Assembly: GCA_947846985.1 (NCBI GenBank)
Contig: CANTUZ010000001.1
Span: 148,830,447-148,894,446, forward strand
Length of the DNA: 64,000 bases
DNA from: Fratercula arctica
Taxonomy: Eukaryota > Chordata > Aves > Charadriiformes > Alcidae
Reading direction: 5' to 3'
This document shows, one piece after another, positions 61,601-64,000 of this stretch. A program made the position numbers and the translations under genes. Position 1 is the first letter of the stretch; the number at the start of each line of letters is the position of its first letter. Under the pieces are notes generated by a model. The model saw only the letters and a list, made by a program, of their open reading frames with translations. It was not told where the DNA came from and searched no databases.

Positions 61601-64000
61601 GGTCATAAACCCAGTAAAACTAAACATTAAACAACTACTGAAATGTATGTATTAACTCCTGTGAATTAAAGCAAAAATTGTTCAAATTACTGAATGATGG
61701 GCTGAAAATCTGGTCTGATGGAACTGTGCTGTGAATGTCTCCAGATTTCCTTTGTCACGGGGCACAAACGTTTTCACTCATGGTGTCACAAGCAACTGAG
61801 ACTTAATTAACGCTTGGAAATTGCTTTGAGATCTTTGGGTGAAAAGCAATGAAGTTCTAATGATATTTGATTAAATGCAAAGAGAAGCAGTGCTTTCCTT
61901 GGAGAATGATTAGAGTTTGAACTTCTATCACAGGGAATCATTTTCTGCTCCTGAGGCAGGCGTGTTTTGATCAGCATTCTTATTCTTGGTGACAGTGGCT
62001 TGTTTTGGTAGTGGAGATAAACTGATTAGGAGCAGCATTTGTGCTATGTGTTGTGTTGGTATAAAAGGCCCCCATCCCAACAAACGAGTGGGAGCTCAGT
62101 TTACCTGGTACGTTCAGCCTTATGTTAGGGTAAGCCCTGTAGTAGAACCTTTACAGATGTTCACTAAATCAGTTCTTATCACACGTGTGCAACTGGGTGC
62201 TACTTGGTCAAGAAAACGGATCTAAAACCACTTGGAAGGTATGGGGGAAAGCTAGGAATAAAGAGGATCTTCTGATAAAAAACAGGCTGTCCTCTTTTTC
62301 TTCAGTGTTGAGTCAGTGTGGACTACCTTGCCAGTGGGGAGGAAGACCCTGCAAATGTCACTTTTCCTTCCCACGTTATCATGGTGATGTCACAAGGCAT
62401 CTTTGGCTGAAGTGAGGCACAGGCTAAAAGGGCTGGGGAGGCTGCCGTGGACTTGTTAGTGCTGGTCCCTGCTGATGCTACCTTCAGGTGAAGATCAGAA
62501 GAAACAATCAGTTTTGGCTGGTGGCTCATGCATTTCTCTTGCAAACCCACCTGGGAGAAGGCACGGATCAGACATTTAAATCCGAGCTGATTTGTCTCCT
62601 GTGACTACTGCTGGTAGGAAATGTAGAGCGTAATGTTGATTAAGAGTGAATTGTATAGCAGAAACATTGTTTGTGTAGAATCTGGCACAGTGCTGAAACG
62701 AAGGCTGGGAAGGAGTTTCTTCTACACTCAGTGGAATCCAAGACCTTTTTAAAGGCATTAGCTCTCCCTGCCCCCAGATTTTGTTCACCACAGGGTCACC
62801 TGGGCATTTCTCTACTGCTTACATTTCCCGTGACTCTGTGTGGTGATAAACATTTTCTGTTCTGTGGGGACAGGGAGGAAGAACTTCGACTATTCTAAGG
62901 AAGGAGCTTTGATGGAAGAAAGAGAAACCAAACCTCATGTTCGTGTACACAGTTGATTAATTTAAGGTTACAAGGTGCCAAAACACCTTCTCAAGCTACC
63001 TGGCAAATATGATCCATAACTTCAAGCAACACAGAAACAAAACTTACTTCTGACAGTCTTGTAAAATTCTGTCTAAACAGAATTAGCCTTCCTTTCAATA
63101 GTGATTTAAAAAGAAAAAAAAAAAAAAAGGCGGGGGAAAGGAAAAAAAAAACCAAACACTTAAGACTATTACTACAAAAGATTGAGCTTCAGTGAGTAAC
63201 TACTTCTGAGAATTTTGCAAGCATGAGTGAAGACTATACAGAGAACAAAACAAGTTACTAGTACTTACAGCATCTGCTGCCTAATATCTCAAGACTATGT
63301 CTGTGTCTGCTGCTCTGAGAAGCAGCTCCATGGTGTTGTTCAGTATCTGCCCCGACACTGCCAGTGGAGGAACTCAGAAGATCACCTGTGAAACTCCAGC
63401 AGTACTGGCAGAAGAACCAGTTTTTCTCATTACTTCTTTTAGACCACACTTCCCAAAAGTTTTCACCATGATGGTAGAACCTGTTTTGTTTATATATCTT
63501 AACACTATTAATGAAGAAGTAGTTTGAGCAAAAGTAGCCTCTATATTTTAAATAGAAGATCTAATTGTATAATGTATTTGCATATACAGACTTTCTGCGT
63601 AGTGTATATTTCTTCTAAAAACAGGAAAGCCTGTCTGATTTCAGATCAGTCAGTGGTGGGAGGCAAGTAAAAAGGTTGGAAGGCTACAGAAGAACTTGTT
63701 TTTTACCTTGAGGGGAAAAAAAAAAAAGAAAAGGCAAAGAAAAAAAGAAAAGCTGCTTTTCTGGAGAGGAGAACAAGCTGCAGGGGGAGAGGGATGCGCT
63801 GTGCTGTGATGATAGGTCAAAATTCTAAGTTTCCAGTTTTACGTAAACTTAATTCACAGTAGTGGGAGCACCTTGTGAAATGAGAGATTAAAAAACAAAA
63901 TGAAATTATTGTGAGAACATGACCTGTGGAGAGTGATGTATGCCAGATCCTGCTGAGGATAACCTGGCAACCTTGATCACCCTCCAATCTGAAAAGCCGT
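49616..64000 (+). other. WASHC1: WASHC1 intron 2 (partial, to the window edge)
   Basis: This begins with a donor, GTACC. Reading through to the end, I found no exon resembling the next conserved WASH1 segment (the one starting ISQQVE), so the intron appears to exceed 14 kb. It holds T tracts at 50505-50527 and 51610-51626 and A-rich purine tracts near 63110-63150 and 63713-63753. No mobile element was recognised, and the short ORFs have no recognisable homology. A missed, diverged or very short exon remains possible. Confidence 0.55.
50505..50527 (+). repeat. T23 homopolymer
   Basis: 23 consecutive T in WASHC1 intron 2, followed by AAG. Confidence 0.9.

Noticed and set aside
1..64000. CRISPR arrays, bacterial operons, telomeric TTAGGG arrays
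   Set aside because: No regularly spaced repeats, no dense ORFs with ribosome sites and no telomere arrays were seen; the sequence is vertebrate.

Overview
This window is vertebrate nuclear DNA, almost certainly from a bird. It carries a CR1 LINE 3' end with the typical avian terminal repeat, avian-type ERV LTRs, sparse MIR-like SINE relics, two CpG-island promoters in otherwise AT-rich sequence, and split genes with GT/AG splice sites. There are no bacterial operons, CRISPR arrays or intact prophages. Most of the sequence is intronic or intergenic.

Two genes can be named, and they lie head to head. On the minus strand, the first coding exon of IQSEC3 (BRAG3/SynArfGEF, a synaptic Arf exchange factor) occupies 15559-16073. 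It starts in a CpG island (about 15480-16600), and its first intron runs leftwards out of the window. On the plus strand, a second CpG island (about 36800-37560) contains the probable non-coding first exon of WASHC1 (WASH1, the Arp2/3 activator of endosomes). The first WASHC1 coding exon is at 49462-49615, with 49 codons plus two bases. No later WASHC1 exon was recognised before the window ends. The IQSEC3-WASHC1 pairing matches human 12p13.33, where a WASH pseudogene lies next to IQSEC3 at the telomere.

Region by region: 1-15558 is IQSEC3 intron 1, with a solo ERV LTR at 962-1477, MIR-like relics, and a 724-bp palindrome of two inverted LTRs around a primer binding site at 11236-11959. 15559-16600 is IQSEC3 exon 1 and its promoter. 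16605-17244 is a CR1 insertion directly upstream. 17245-36800 is intergenic, with an inverted duplication at 21465-23037 whose arms share a 52-bp identical core. 36800-37560 is the WASHC1 promoter. 37226-49461 and 49616-64000 are WASHC1 introns, notable for long T tracts.

The two genes do not form a pathway. One acts at inhibitory synapses and the other in endosomal actin assembly. The most unusual structures are the LTR-PBS-inverted-LTR palindrome and the inverted duplication.
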